A stretch of 6,304 nucleotides of DNA from Leucobacter sp. (GTDB lineage Bacteria; Actinomycetota; Actinomycetes; Actinomycetales; Microbacteriaceae), in the NCBI GenBank assembly GCA_017990305.1, contig JAGNOB010000119.1:1-6304 (forward strand), given 5' to 3'. Positions 1 to 6,304 of the stretch are shown in pieces. Position 1 is the first letter of the stretch. The number at the start of each line of letters is the position of its first letter. The position numbers were made by a program, and so were the translations under genes. The notes below the pieces were generated by a model that did not search any database, had not been told where the DNA came from, and worked only from the letters and a program-made list of their open reading frames with translations.

Positions 1-503
1 GCGGTGAGCGGGACCTGGTCTGCGATGCGGGCGATACCGAAGTCGGTGATCTTCACCCGGCCTTCGGGCGTGATGAGAAGGTTGCCTGGCTTAATATCGC
101 GGTGCACGAGCCCAGCATCGTGGGCTGCCTGCAGTGAGGTCGCGGTCTGAGCGACGATTCCAAGCACGCGGTTCGAAGGCAGCCGGCCCTCGCGGTCAAC
201 GATGGCCGAGAGCGGCTCGCCTGGAACGAGTTCCATGACGATGTATGCAGAGCCCTGCTCTTCGCCGTAATCGAATACGTTCGCGATGCCCTCATGATTG
301 ACGAGTGCGGCGTGTCGCGCCTCCGCGCGGAAGCGCTCCAGGAAGCCGGGGTCGCCCATGTACTCGTCTTTGAGGATTTTGATGGCGACGGTGCGACCGA
401 TAATGCTGTCGCTCGCCTTCCAGACCTCGCCCATGCCGCCGACGGCGATGCGGGAGCTCAGCTCGTAGCGCCCGCCGAATGTGATCCCTGCCGCTGGTCT
501 CAT
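1..503 (-). CDS. pknA: Serine/threonine protein kinase PknA, N-terminal part (cut by window edge)
   Basis: This is the first 167 residues of a Hanks-type Ser/Thr kinase, read by hand from the ATG at 503. The frame stays open to the left edge, so the rest of the gene lies outside. Visible kinase motifs are the glycine-rich loop (IAVGGMGEV, residues 19-27), the ATP-binding lysine K42 in VAIK, the helix-C glutamate E61 in RFRAEAR, the catalytic loop HRDIKPGN (134-141, D136, K138, N141) and the metal-binding DFG (154-156). All key residues are present, so the kinase should be active. By family knowledge it is membrane-anchored and phosphorylates cell-shape, division and wall-synthesis proteins, but the membrane segment is not in view. 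The close resemblance to mycobacterial PknA (GRY start, GGMG loop, RFRAEAR) and the position directly after pbpA favour PknA over PknB. Its ATG overlaps the pbpA stop as ATGA, and only a weak ribosome site is visible, so translation is probably coupled to pbpA. Confidence 0.95.
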   Translation of the reverse strand, partial: MRPAAGITFGGRYELSSRIAVGGMGEVWKASDSIIGRTVAIKILKDEYMGDPGFLERFRAEARHAALVNHEGIANVFDYGEEQGSAYIVMELVPGEPLSAIVDREGRLPSNRVLGIVAQTATSLQAAHDAGLVHRDIKPGNLLITPEGRVKITDFGIARIADQVPLT

Positions 504-1987
504 CCGTTCAACACCGCTTCCATGACTCGTTTTCCTACTGCCGTCGGGAGTTCATACGAACCCCCCTGATAATCAAAGCTTGCTCCGCCCCCATTAGCTA
601 TGACGACAGCTACGGCAACCTGGGGGTCGTCGACTGGCGCAAAGCCTGTATACCAAAGGGTATAGGGAAGATCGTTCCCATTGGCGTCTATTCCGTTTTG
701 TGCCGTACCGGTTTTCCCGGCGACACGCACGCCGTCGATGGCGGAGAGATGTGCGAAGCCCGTTGAATCGGACACGCCCTTCTCCATCATCCCAGTGATT
801 GCCTTTGCAGTTTCTGGAGAGATGGGCTGGCTCATCTCTTCGGGCTTGGTCTCGTGCTCCACACGGAGGTCTGGTGCGATGACACGATCCACGAGTTCGG
901 GCTTCATAAGTTTTCCGCCGTTTGCGATCGCGGCAGAGACCATCGCGACCTGCAAGGGCGTCGTGCGCACATCAAGCTGCCCAATCGACGAGAGCGCTAC
1001 CTGTGCTTGGTCCAGCGGAGCTGGCGCGACGCTCGGTGTTACCTCGGTGGGGATTGTGAGTTCCTGGTCGAACCCGAACGCGCGAGCCATCTTTGGCACC
1101 TCATCCTTGTCCATGTCCATCGCCATTTCGGCGAAAGGAATGTTGCAGGAGTAAATGATCGCTGTCTCGAGCGAGGCTTTCGCGCCCGAACCACAGGTCT
1201 GGCGGTCGGAGTTGCGCATGACCGCGCTCGACTGCGGCAGGGTAAGGCTTGCAGGGTTGGAGAACTCCGTAGAGGGCTTCGCAGCGCCACTCTCGATCGC
1301 TGCGGCTGCAGTGACGAGTTTGTACACGGAGCCCGGCGCGTAGAGATCACCGGCAATGGCGCGGTTCACGAGCGGCTGCAGCTCGTCGGCATTCAGCGCC
1401 TCGTAGTTCGCGATGATCTCGCTGTCATCGTTCGAGGACAGCAGGTTCGGGTCGTACGTCGGTGTGGAAACGAGCGCAAGAATCTTGCCCGTGTCCGGCT
1501 CGATCGCAACGACTGCGCCCTCAAACGAGAACTCCTGCATCGCTTCGAACGCGGCCTGCTGGGCTTTCGGGTTGATGGTGGTGTCAACCGAGCTACCTTG
1601 CGGCTTGACCCCGTTCAGGGTGTTCTGGATGCGTGTAAAGAACTGAGCGTCTGCGTTGCCAGACAGCTCCTTGTTCATCGCTGCTTCGAGGCCCGTCATG
1701 CCCTGCTGGCGGGAATAGTGACCCGTCACCGGTGCATACATCGTGCCGGGATCGTAGCTGCGCAGGTACTTGAATGAGTCGTTCGTCGGGGTCGAGAAGG
1801 CGATCGGATCGCCGTCGATGATGATTGACCCGCGCTCGACCTTGTAGCCGTTTTTGATTGTGCGCTGGTTGAGCGGGTTGCTTCGGAGCTCATCGGCGCT
1901 CACGAACTGGATCATCGTGACCGAGAAGAACAGCACGATGAACATCGCAAACACCGTACGCGAGAGGAACTTCAACTGTTTATTCAT
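500..1987 (-). CDS. pbpA: Class B penicillin-binding protein PbpA (peptidoglycan transpeptidase)
   Basis: The 495-residue protein forms peptidoglycan cross-links on the outer face of the membrane and is the target of beta-lactams. Residues 11-31 form one hydrophobic N-terminal helix, best read as a membrane anchor. The dimerisation/pedestal part covers about 35-150 and the transpeptidase domain about 155-495. The three active-site motifs are all present: SVYK (220-223, nucleophile S220, general base K223), SCN (280-282) and KTGT (425-428). Length and motif spacing are nearly those of M. tuberculosis PbpA (491 aa, active Ser222). There are no PASTA repeats. The protein has only two cysteines, C265 and C281, the latter inside the SxN motif. 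The ATG at 1987 overlaps the rodA stop (ATGA), with GGTGA about 7 bases upstream as a modest ribosome site. The adjacent rodA encodes the expected SEDS partner. Identity as a class B PBP is very secure; the gene name rests on context and length. Confidence 0.97.
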   Translation of the reverse strand: MNKQLKFLSRTVFAMFIVLFFSVTMIQFVSADELRSNPLNQRTIKNGYKVERGSIIIDGDPIAFSTPTNDSFKYLRSYDPGTMYAPVTGHYSRQQGMTGLEAAMNKELSGNADAQFFTRIQNTLNGVKPQGSSVDTTINPKAQQAAFEAMQEFSFEGAVVAIEPDTGKILALVSTPTYDPNLLSSNDDSEIIANYEALNADELQPLVNRAIAGDLYAPGSVYKLVTAAAAIESGAAKPSTEFSNPASLTLPQSSAVMRNSDRQTCGSGAKASLETAIIYSCNIPFAEMAMDMDKDEVPKMARAFGFDQELTIPTEVTPSVAPAPLDQAQVALSSIGQLDVRTTPLQVAMVSAAIANGGKLMKPELVDRVIAPDLRVEHETKPEEMSQPISPETAKAITGMMEKGVSDSTGFAHLSAIDGVRVAGKTGTAQNGIDANGNDLPYTLWYTGFAPVDDPQVAVAVVIANGGGASFDYQGGSYELPTAVGKRVMEAVLNG

Positions 1988-3390
1988 GAACGGATCACCA
2001 ACTTAGGCCTGTTGCGCACTGAATTCGAGAGAAGTAGGAGAAGCACAACAATGATCCAGTTCGACACAAGCGATGAACCACCCGCCGCGAGGAACGGGGC
2101 GGTGAGGCCGGTAAGCGGAATCACTCGCGTGACTCCGCCCGCAACAACGAAGACCTGGAGCGCGATCGCGAAGCCCAGCCCGGCTGCGAGCAGTTTCCCG
2201 AAGTCGTCCTGGCCCGCGAACCCAATGCGCAGGGCACGACCCACGAGCAAGAGGTACGCCGCGAGCACCACGAACAGGCCAATGAGTCCGAGCTCCTCAC
2301 CGATACTCGGCAGAATGTAGTCGCTTTGAGCGACGGGGGTGTCCTGCGGGTATCCCTGACCGAGCCCCGTGCCCGTCATGCCACCGTTCGCCATTCCGAA
2401 AAGCCCAGATACCATCTGGAGGCCCGTATCGAAGGGGTCTGCGAACGGGTCGAGCCAGTTCGCGAAGCGGCGCTGTACATACGACAGCGTCTGGCTCGCG
2501 GCGATGCCGCCAACGAGGAACAAGCCGACACCCAACACGATCCAGCCGATGCGACCGGTCGCGAGGTACAGCATCGAGAGGAACAGCCCGAAGTAGAGCA
2601 GGGAGGTGCCGAGGTCGCGTTGGAAGACGAGGACAGCCATGGCCACGAGCCAGAACGCGAGGAGCGGGCCAAGGTCCCGTCCACGCGGGAAACGAATCCC
2701 GGCGAACTTCTTGCCGACAATGGAAAGCGCCTCGCGATTGCGCACGAGGTAGCCCGCAAAAAAGATCGAAAGAAAGATCTTTGCGATCTCCCCGGGCTGG
2801 AATGAGAAGCTACCCAGCTTGATCCAAACCCGTGCGCCCCATTCTTCGTGTCCGATCAAGGGCAGCATTGGCAGCAATAGGAGGACGAGTGCGCCGAGGC
2901 CAAACAGGTAGGTGTAGCGATAAAGCACAAGGTGGTTCTTCACAAAAAAGAGCACGACACCTGCGACGACGATCGCGATTGTCGACCAGAGTAGCTGGCG
3001 CACACTTGTGGCGCCCCAGCCCGTCACGCCGTTTGCGAGGTCGATGCGATAGATCATGGCGACACCGATGGAGTTCAGCATGACCGCGATCGGCATGATG
3101 AGGGGGTCGGCGTCGGGGGCGATGCGCCTAACGAGCAGGTGCAGCCCGAAGACCGAAAGCACAAAGGGAATACCCGTTGGAAGCAGCGTTGTGGTGAGCT
3201 CCTGATGCAGCGTGAGGTCGATGATGACGACCGCTGCAACGCCGATTGCAAGCGCAAAGATGAGGAGCGCGGTTTCAAGCGAACGCAGCTTTCGCGGCGC
3301 GCGGATCGCGGTGATCCGCTGCAGCACGGTCTCGCTCGTGCGGTTGTCCTCGAAGCTACGTGGCTTCGTCCCCTTGCTCTTATTCGGCAT
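1984..3390 (-). CDS. rodA: SEDS-family peptidoglycan glycosyltransferase RodA (FtsW/RodA/SpoVE)
   Basis: This 468-residue polytopic membrane protein polymerises lipid II into glycan strands and normally pairs with a class B PBP, here PbpA encoded next door. About twelve hydrophobic stretches are visible, beginning near residue 38, separated by short charged loops. SEDS hallmarks are GARVWIKLGSFSFQPGEIAK (185-204), QRDLGTS (257-263, with the family's essential Asp at 259), the large extracellular loop with PSIGEELGLIG (361-371), and TGLTAPFLAAGGSS (427-440). Length matches mycobacterial RodA (469 aa). I chose the ATG at 3390. It is preceded by GGGAG with a 9-base spacer, and the next residues (MPNKSKG) form a short polar cytoplasmic tail. 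The frame extends upstream to 3558, but that part is arginine/serine-rich shadow of pstP. This start lies inside pstP, giving an 11-base overlap. FtsW is the alternative name, but the pairing with pbpA and the gene order favour RodA. Confidence 0.95.
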   Translation of the reverse strand: MPNKSKGTKPRSFEDNRTSETVLQRITAIRAPRKLRSLETALLIFALAIGVAAVVIIDLTLHQELTTTLLPTGIPFVLSVFGLHLLVRRIAPDADPLIMPIAVMLNSIGVAMIYRIDLANGVTGWGATSVRQLLWSTIAIVVAGVVLFFVKNHLVLYRYTYLFGLGALVLLLLPMLPLIGHEEWGARVWIKLGSFSFQPGEIAKIFLSIFFAGYLVRNREALSIVGKKFAGIRFPRGRDLGPLLAFWLVAMAVLVFQRDLGTSLLYFGLFLSMLYLATGRIGWIVLGVGLFLVGGIAASQTLSYVQRRFANWLDPFADPFDTGLQMVSGLFGMANGGMTGTGLGQGYPQDTPVAQSDYILPSIGEELGLIGLFVVLAAYLLLVGRALRIGFAGQDDFGKLLAAGLGFAIALQVFVVAGGVTRVIPLTGLTAPFLAAGGSSLVSNWIIVVLLLLLSNSVRNRPKLVIRS

Positions 3391-4756
3391 CTGGCGTATC
3401 TCCCAGTCGCTCGACAATCTCGCGCGCCTCCTGGAGCGAGCTCGCCCCGATGGTTCGCTCGATCGCGCGTCGCTCAAGTCCGTCGAGTGCGGCGAGCGGA
3501 ATTCCGGTGTGCTCGGCGTCAGAGTAGAGCGAGAACGAGCCCAGATCCTGATGCACACCCTGGTAAATCACCACGGTGTCACCATCTGTACCGACGAAGT
3601 AGCGCGTTTGGGTCCACTGGTAGCCGAAGAGTAGCGCGCTGCCAATCGCAGCGAGCACAGCAATGACACCCAAAAGCCACATCACCCGGCGACGGCGATT
3701 GCTCCGGCGGGTTTCTGCGAGGAGTTCGGCCAGGTACTCGTCGGCGCGTGCCTCAAAGTGGCTCTCCTCCACCGCAGGCAGCCTGCGAATGCGTCGGCGG
3801 CTCGCGAGTCGGGTGCGTGCGGTGTTCGTCGTGCCGTCGCGCAGCAGCGGCGCATTTGCGGCGGAGCCAACAAACCGTGGATTGCGCGGCCCCTGAACTG
3901 GCGCACCGGTGTCTGCGTGCGCTGCGGGCGGATCGTCGTCCTCGAACAACCGCCCGCCGATTTCTAGCGTGTCGCCCGGGCGCTGTGCCGAAGCTGGGGC
4001 ATGGGGCTCGAGCGCCTCCGCATCGGCTGCAGTGGTGGTCTCCACGAGCACGACCGTGACGTTGTCGGGTGCGCCGTGGGAGAGGCTCTTGTCGATGAGG
4101 TCGTCAACCGCGCCCTGGAGGGAGCGGCGCCGGCGCAGGATCTTTTCGATATCGTCGTCATCGACGTAGCCGCAGAGACCGTCTGAACAGAGCAGCCAGA
4201 TGTCGTCGGGCTGAGTATCAAGCACCATTGTGTCGACCTCTGGGGCCGACTCAACGTCGCCCAAGACACGCATGAGCACGGAACGGCGCGGATGGAACTG
4301 GGCCTCTTCCTCGGTGATCCTGCCGCTGTCGACGAGTCGCTGCACGAAGGTGTGATCCTTCGTGACCTGCCGGAGCGCGCCGTCGCGAAAGAGGTAGAGC
4401 CGCGAGTCACCGATGTGTGCCAGGGCAAGTTGTTCGCCCACGGTGAGGAAGCCGACAAAGGTAGTGCCGAGACCCGCGAGCTCGTGGTGGTCCTTCACCG
4501 TGTCCCGCAGCATCGTGTTCGCTGCCAATAGCGACTCGCTCAGACGCTCGGCAGCCTGTTCGGGGGAGCCCTGCGGAGCTTCGTCGAGCTTTGCGAGGTC
4601 GCGGGTAACAAGAGCAGACGCCACATCGCCGCCCGCATGTCCTCCCATGCCGTCAGCTACGAGGAAAAGATAGTCGCCGGCATAGCCCGAATCCTGGTTG
4701 TTCGCGCGAACCATGCCGACGTGCGAGGCGACCGCACTCGCGTATCCGTATGACAC
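3380..4756 (-). CDS. pstP: PP2C-family Ser/Thr protein phosphatase PstP, membrane-anchored
   Basis: The 458-residue protein removes phosphates from Ser/Thr kinases of the PknA/PknB type and from their substrates, using two or more metal ions. The cytoplasmic PP2C domain covers about residues 1-240. Its metal-binding motifs are RANNQD (17-22), VADGMGGHAGGD (33-44, D35), HIGDSR (114-119, D117), SDGL (191-194, D192) and GAPDN (228-232, D231), all intact. A linker follows (about 241-355), rich in Ala, Pro, Asp and, near its end, Arg. One membrane helix lies at about 358-379, and a roughly 80-residue external tail begins near YFVGTDGDTVVIYQG. This architecture is that of mycobacterial PstP (514 aa), with a shorter total length. 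The start is GTG at 4756, two bases after the fhaB stop, with GAGG about 10 bases upstream. It places the usual VGMVRANN motif near the N-terminus. Opposing kinase and phosphatase in one transcript suggests balanced expression of the pair. Confidence 0.96.
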   Translation of the reverse strand: MSYGYASAVASHVGMVRANNQDSGYAGDYLFLVADGMGGHAGGDVASALVTRDLAKLDEAPQGSPEQAAERLSESLLAANTMLRDTVKDHHELAGLGTTFVGFLTVGEQLALAHIGDSRLYLFRDGALRQVTKDHTFVQRLVDSGRITEEEAQFHPRRSVLMRVLGDVESAPEVDTMVLDTQPDDIWLLCSDGLCGYVDDDDIEKILRRRRSLQGAVDDLIDKSLSHGAPDNVTVVLVETTTAADAEALEPHAPASAQRPGDTLEIGGRLFEDDDPPAAHADTGAPVQGPRNPRFVGSAANAPLLRDGTTNTARTRLASRRRIRRLPAVEESHFEARADEYLAELLAETRRSNRRRRVMWLLGVIAVLAAIGSALLFGYQWTQTRYFVGTDGDTVVIYQGVHQDLGSFSLYSDAEHTGIPLAALDGLERRAIERTIGASSLQEAREIVERLGDTPDAE

Positions 4757-4758
4757 GG

Positions 4759-5298
4759 CTAAGGCCTCAGCTCGAACGTGGTTTTGCCGATCGTAACGGG
4801 CGTGAAGAGTGGCACCGTCATGGGGCTGCGAACCTTGTTGCCGTCGAGCAGGGTGCCGTTTGTCGAATCGAGGTCAGTGAGCACCCACTCGCCGCCGGCA
4901 CGAGCGAGGCGGGCGTGGTACGTCGACGTGTACTCATCAACGATGACGAGTGTTGAATCCGAGCTCCGGCCAATCGTGACGAAGTCTTCATCAAGTGGAA
5001 TGGAGGTGCCTGTCGCAACACCGGATGTGATCACGAGGGATCGCGCGGGGCCGGTAGCTCCCGCAGTCGGGAGGGCGCCTCCTGACGGCGTTATGACCGG
5101 TGGGCGGGCAGTCTGCGGTGCCGCGGGTGACTGCTGAAGGGGAGCTGCCGCCGGTTGCACCGTCGGGCCTTCGCTCCGCAGTTTCCGAGCGGGGGCACCA
5201 AACAGGTCGCTACGCAACGCATACACAATCGAGAAGATGAAAAACCAAAGCAGCAGCAGAAAGCCGATGCGCACGATGAGCAACGTTGTTTCGCTCAA
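4759..5298 (-). CDS. fhaB: FHA-domain membrane protein FhaB (FipA)
   Basis: The 179-residue protein has one N-terminal membrane helix (about residues 5-27, LLIVRIGFLLLLWFFIFSIVY), a Pro/Ala/Gln-rich linker (about 35-85) and a C-terminal FHA domain (about 86-179). FHA phosphothreonine-binding landmarks are IGR (109-111), STYHAR (125-130) and DSTNGT (144-149). The order of helix, linker and FHA domain, and the ending GKTTFELRP, closely match mycobacterial FhaB (155 aa). By family knowledge FhaB binds phosphorylated partners of PknA/PknB and has been linked to FtsZ and FtsQ at the septum; that role here is inferred. The start appears to be TTG at 5298, overlapping the fhaA stop as TTGA, with a G-run about 5 bases upstream. 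A later GTG exists, but using it would remove part of the membrane helix. TTG is therefore the best start, though less certain than the rest. Confidence 0.94.
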   Translation of the reverse strand: MSETTLLIVRIGFLLLLWFFIFSIVYALRSDLFGAPARKLRSEGPTVQPAAAPLQQSPAAPQTARPPVITPSGGALPTAGATGPARSLVITSGVATGTSIPLDEDFVTIGRSSDSTLVIVDEYTSTYHARLARAGGEWVLTDLDSTNGTLLDGNKVRSPMTVPLFTPVTIGKTTFELRP

Positions 5299-6044
5299 TT
5301 GGCCCCCCAGAAATCTTGGTCGACACTGGCGGAGCCGCGCGTCGATGACGCCGCTGAAGTGCTCTGCCTCGGCGCCTTGGTACGTCCAGGCACCAGTTGG
5401 AAGCGTAGCGCAGTCTGTCCAATCATGATGACGGTACCGGTTTGGAGGCGGGCTTCACGGAATCGTTGCCCCTCGATCTTGGAGCCATTCGTCGAACCGA
5501 GATCGCGCGCGAGCGCATTCGTTCCGTCCCAGACAATCTCGAGATGCTTACGGGAAGCAGCGTTGTCGGTGATGCGGATGCCACAATCTGACCCGCGACC
5601 CACAAGCGTCACGCCGCGAGAGAGCTCGTGTCGGTACCCGTCGACATCGATCGCCGCGACCCAGGAGACACCGCCCTCTACCTGGGTGGCATCGACCTGC
5701 AGTACGCCACCGGTGAGGGAGTCATCGGAGCGGATTTCGACGTCCGGTTCGCCGAGGAACTGGTAATTCTGTCGCGCAGCATGCTTACGGACAATGTCGC
5801 GAAGCTCTCCCTCGAGGGCGTCACCCAGCTTTAGGAGCCGATCCGCGTCTTGCGGGGCCACTCGGACCACGAAGCGATTCGGTGTGAGTACTCGGTCCCG
5901 GTCGACAACTACGGCCCCAATGTCGAGTTCGCGTTTGAGTGCCGAACCTATCTCTACGGGCTGCACCCCGGAACGGAACGTGCGAGCGAAGGCCCCATTC
6001 ACGGCGCGTTCGAGAGAACGTTCGACGCTGTCGAGAAATCCCAT
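5295..6044 (-). CDS. fhaA: FHA-domain protein FhaA with N-terminal DUF3662 domain
   Basis: The 249-residue soluble protein begins MGFLDSVERSLERAVNGAFA, the typical opening of the DUF3662/FhaA N-terminal domain (about residues 1-115). A C-terminal FHA domain follows (about 126-218) with VGRGSDC (148-154), SRKHLEI (164-170) and STNG (184-187), so phosphothreonine-binding residues are in place. A polar Ser/Arg-rich tail (about 219-249) ends the protein, whereas in mycobacterial FhaA the FHA domain is terminal. M. tuberculosis FhaA has 527 residues; the long low-complexity middle region is absent here. In mycobacteria the FHA domain binds phosphorylated MviN/MurJ-like pseudokinase and regulates wall precursor export; the same role here is inference. 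The ATG at 6044 has an excellent ribosome site, AAAGGAG, 6 bases upstream. An upstream in-frame ATG at 6095 would add 17 unsupported residues and overlap the likely leader. fhaA is the first gene of the operon. Confidence 0.95.
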   Translation of the reverse strand: MGFLDSVERSLERAVNGAFARTFRSGVQPVEIGSALKRELDIGAVVVDRDRVLTPNRFVVRVAPQDADRLLKLGDALEGELRDIVRKHAARQNYQFLGEPDVEIRSDDSLTGGVLQVDATQVEGGVSWVAAIDVDGYRHELSRGVTLVGRGSDCGIRITDNAASRKHLEIVWDGTNALARDLGSTNGSKIEGQRFREARLQTGTVIMIGQTALRFQLVPGRTKAPRQSTSAASSTRGSASVDQDFWGAN

Positions 6045-6050
6045 GTCCCG

Positions 6051-6057
6051 CTCCTTT
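6051..6057 (-). promoter_or_regulatory. Ribosome binding site of fhaA
   Basis: AAAGGAG on the minus strand lies 6 bases before the ATG at 6044. It is the strongest Shine-Dalgarno match in the window and decides the fhaA start over the upstream ATG at 6095. Downstream genes have weaker sites, consistent with coupling from this first gene. Confidence 0.85.
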
Positions 6058-6072
6058 CTGTAAACCTCGCTC

Positions 6073-6086
6073 CGCGGGTGCCCGCG
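6073..6086. repeat. Perfect 6-base inverted repeat in the fhaA leader
   Basis: CGCGGG and CCCGCG flank a 2-base centre (TG on the plus strand), centred about 35 bases upstream of the fhaA start. If the proposed promoter is right it lies within the 5' untranslated leader. It could be an operator for a dimeric regulator or form a small RNA hairpin. It has no T-run, so it is not a typical terminator. In GC-rich DNA a palindrome of this size can also arise by chance. Confidence 0.45.
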
Positions 6087-6104
6087 AAACCGCAAAATAC
6101 AGCG

Positions 6105-6132
6105 AACGTATCATGCGGCTATTTCTATGCAA
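6105..6132 (-). promoter_or_regulatory. Candidate promoter of the fhaA-pknA operon
   Basis: On the minus strand a -35-like TTGCAT (6132-6127) and a -10-like TACGTT (6110-6105) are separated by 16 bases. The -10 is preceded by TGA, giving an extended -10 form. Transcription would start near 6097, leaving a leader of about 50 bases before fhaA. It lies in the only non-coding stretch ahead of six tightly packed genes. The match is by eye; the -10 is only moderate. Confidence 0.4.
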
Positions 6133-6143
6133 GTTTACTCGCT

Positions 6144-6173
6144 TTGTTTTAGATAACCGAGTGCTGCTAAGCT
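6144..6173 (+). promoter_or_regulatory. Candidate promoter of tRNA-Leu
   Basis: On the plus strand TTGTTT (6144-6149) and TAAGCT (6168-6173) are 18 bases apart. TGC precedes the second element, giving an extended -10 form. Transcription would begin near 6180, about 35 bases before the mature tRNA end. An overlapping alternative -10, TATACG at 6173-6178, is possible. Both assignments are by eye. Confidence 0.35.
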
Positions 6174-6214
6174 ATACGAGTTGTCCGCGTGATTGCTGCG
6201 CAGGGAACAGACTC

Positions 6215-6297
6215 GCGCAAGTGGCGGAATGGTAGACGCGCTGGCTTCAGGTGCCAGTGCCCGCAAGGGCGTGGGGGTTCAAGTCCCCCCTTGCGCA
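6215..6297 (+). tRNA. tRNA-Leu, anticodon CAG
   Basis: A complete class II tRNA folds by hand. The acceptor stem is GCGCAAG (6215-6221) paired with CTTGCGC (6290-6296), with discriminator A at 6297. The D arm is GCG...CGC (6224-6239). The anticodon stem CTGGC/GCCAG encloses loop TTCAGGT, giving anticodon CAG at 6248-6250, which reads CUG. The long variable arm pairs GCCC with GGGC around GCAA, as expected for leucine. The T arm is GGGGG-TTCAAGT-CCCCC (6273-6289). The 3' CCA is not encoded (the next bases are CGA), so it must be added by the CCA-adding enzyme. A tRNA-Leu(CAG) beside fhaA is also found in M. tuberculosis (leuT). Confidence 0.97.
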
Positions 6298-6304
6298 CGA
6301 GTAG

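Noticed and set aside
854..1777. 307-codon open frame on the plus strand opposite pbpA
   Set aside because: It lies wholly antisense to a gene with intact catalytic motifs. Its product is Arg/Val/His-rich with no recognisable domain, as expected from the codon bias of the opposite strand.
2326..2805. 159-codon plus-strand frame opposite rodA
   Set aside because: The Glu/Arg-rich product is the reverse reading of codons for membrane segments; there is no domain or start signal.
3391..3558. Upstream extension of rodA by 56 residues
   Set aside because: It lies inside pstP in another frame, is Arg/Ser-rich, and a better ATG with GGGAG upstream exists at 3390.
3139..3666. 175-codon plus-strand frame across the rodA/pstP junction
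   Set aside because: It is antisense to two clear genes, very rich in Arg, and has no motif or plausible ribosome site.
5155..5766. 203-codon plus-strand frame opposite fhaA/fhaB
   Set aside because: It spans the junction of two well-supported genes on the other strand and has low-complexity Arg/Ser/Pro composition.
6073..6086. Inverted repeat as a Rho-independent terminator
   Set aside because: Neither strand has a T-run after the hairpin, and there is no gene end next to it that needs a terminator.
6045..6095. Upstream extension of fhaA by 17 residues
   Set aside because: The ATG at 6044 has a near-ideal ribosome site and gives the conserved MGFLDSVER opening of the family; the extension would include the palindrome and leader.
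5939..6235. 98-codon plus-strand frame running through the intergenic region into the tRNA
   Set aside because: It overlaps fhaA antisense and the tRNA gene and encodes nothing recognisable.
6280..6304. tRNA 3' end as an integration (att) site
   Set aside because: tRNA genes often serve as phage or island attachment sites, but no second copy, integrase or junction is visible and the window ends just after the tRNA.

Overview
This window is a conserved cell-envelope and cell-division signalling cluster of an actinobacterium. Six protein genes run leftward on the minus strand in the order fhaA, fhaB, pstP, rodA, pbpA, pknA (read from the right), and a tRNA-Leu(CAG) gene points away to the right. 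This order, including the neighbouring leucine tRNA, is the one known from Mycobacterium tuberculosis (leuT, Rv0020c to Rv0015c). The moderately high GC content (about 60 % by eye) and short FhaA suggest a relative outside the mycobacteria. Microbacteriaceae or a nearby family is my guess, not something the window proves.

Layout. Positions 6215-6297 hold tRNA-Leu on the plus strand. Positions 6045-6214 are a 170-base AT-richer divergent control region with a candidate promoter for each direction and a short GC palindrome in the fhaA leader. The coding block begins at 6044 and is packed without real gaps. The fhaA/fhaB junction overlaps by 4 bases (TTGA), fhaB and pstP are 2 bases apart, pstP/rodA overlap by 11 bases, and rodA/pbpA and pbpA/pknA each overlap by 4 bases (ATGA). 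This strongly suggests one operon with translational coupling. The left edge cuts pknA in its kinase activation-loop region. A second kinase, pknB, would be expected just beyond it from the known gene order.

How the genes work together. RodA (SEDS glycosyltransferase) and PbpA (class B transpeptidase) form a peptidoglycan synthase pair. PknA phosphorylates envelope-growth proteins on Ser/Thr, and PstP removes those phosphates. FhaA and FhaB carry FHA domains that bind phosphothreonine and so read the kinase output. The operon therefore holds the writer, eraser, readers and wall-building enzymes of one regulatory circuit.

I looked for an unusual or undescribed system and found none. No mobile element, CRISPR array, defence gene or rearrangement is visible. 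The findings are small: an unusually short FhaA, a chain of coupled starts including TTG and GTG, a palindrome in the leader, a two-cysteine arrangement beside the PbpA active site, and a long charged linker in PstP.
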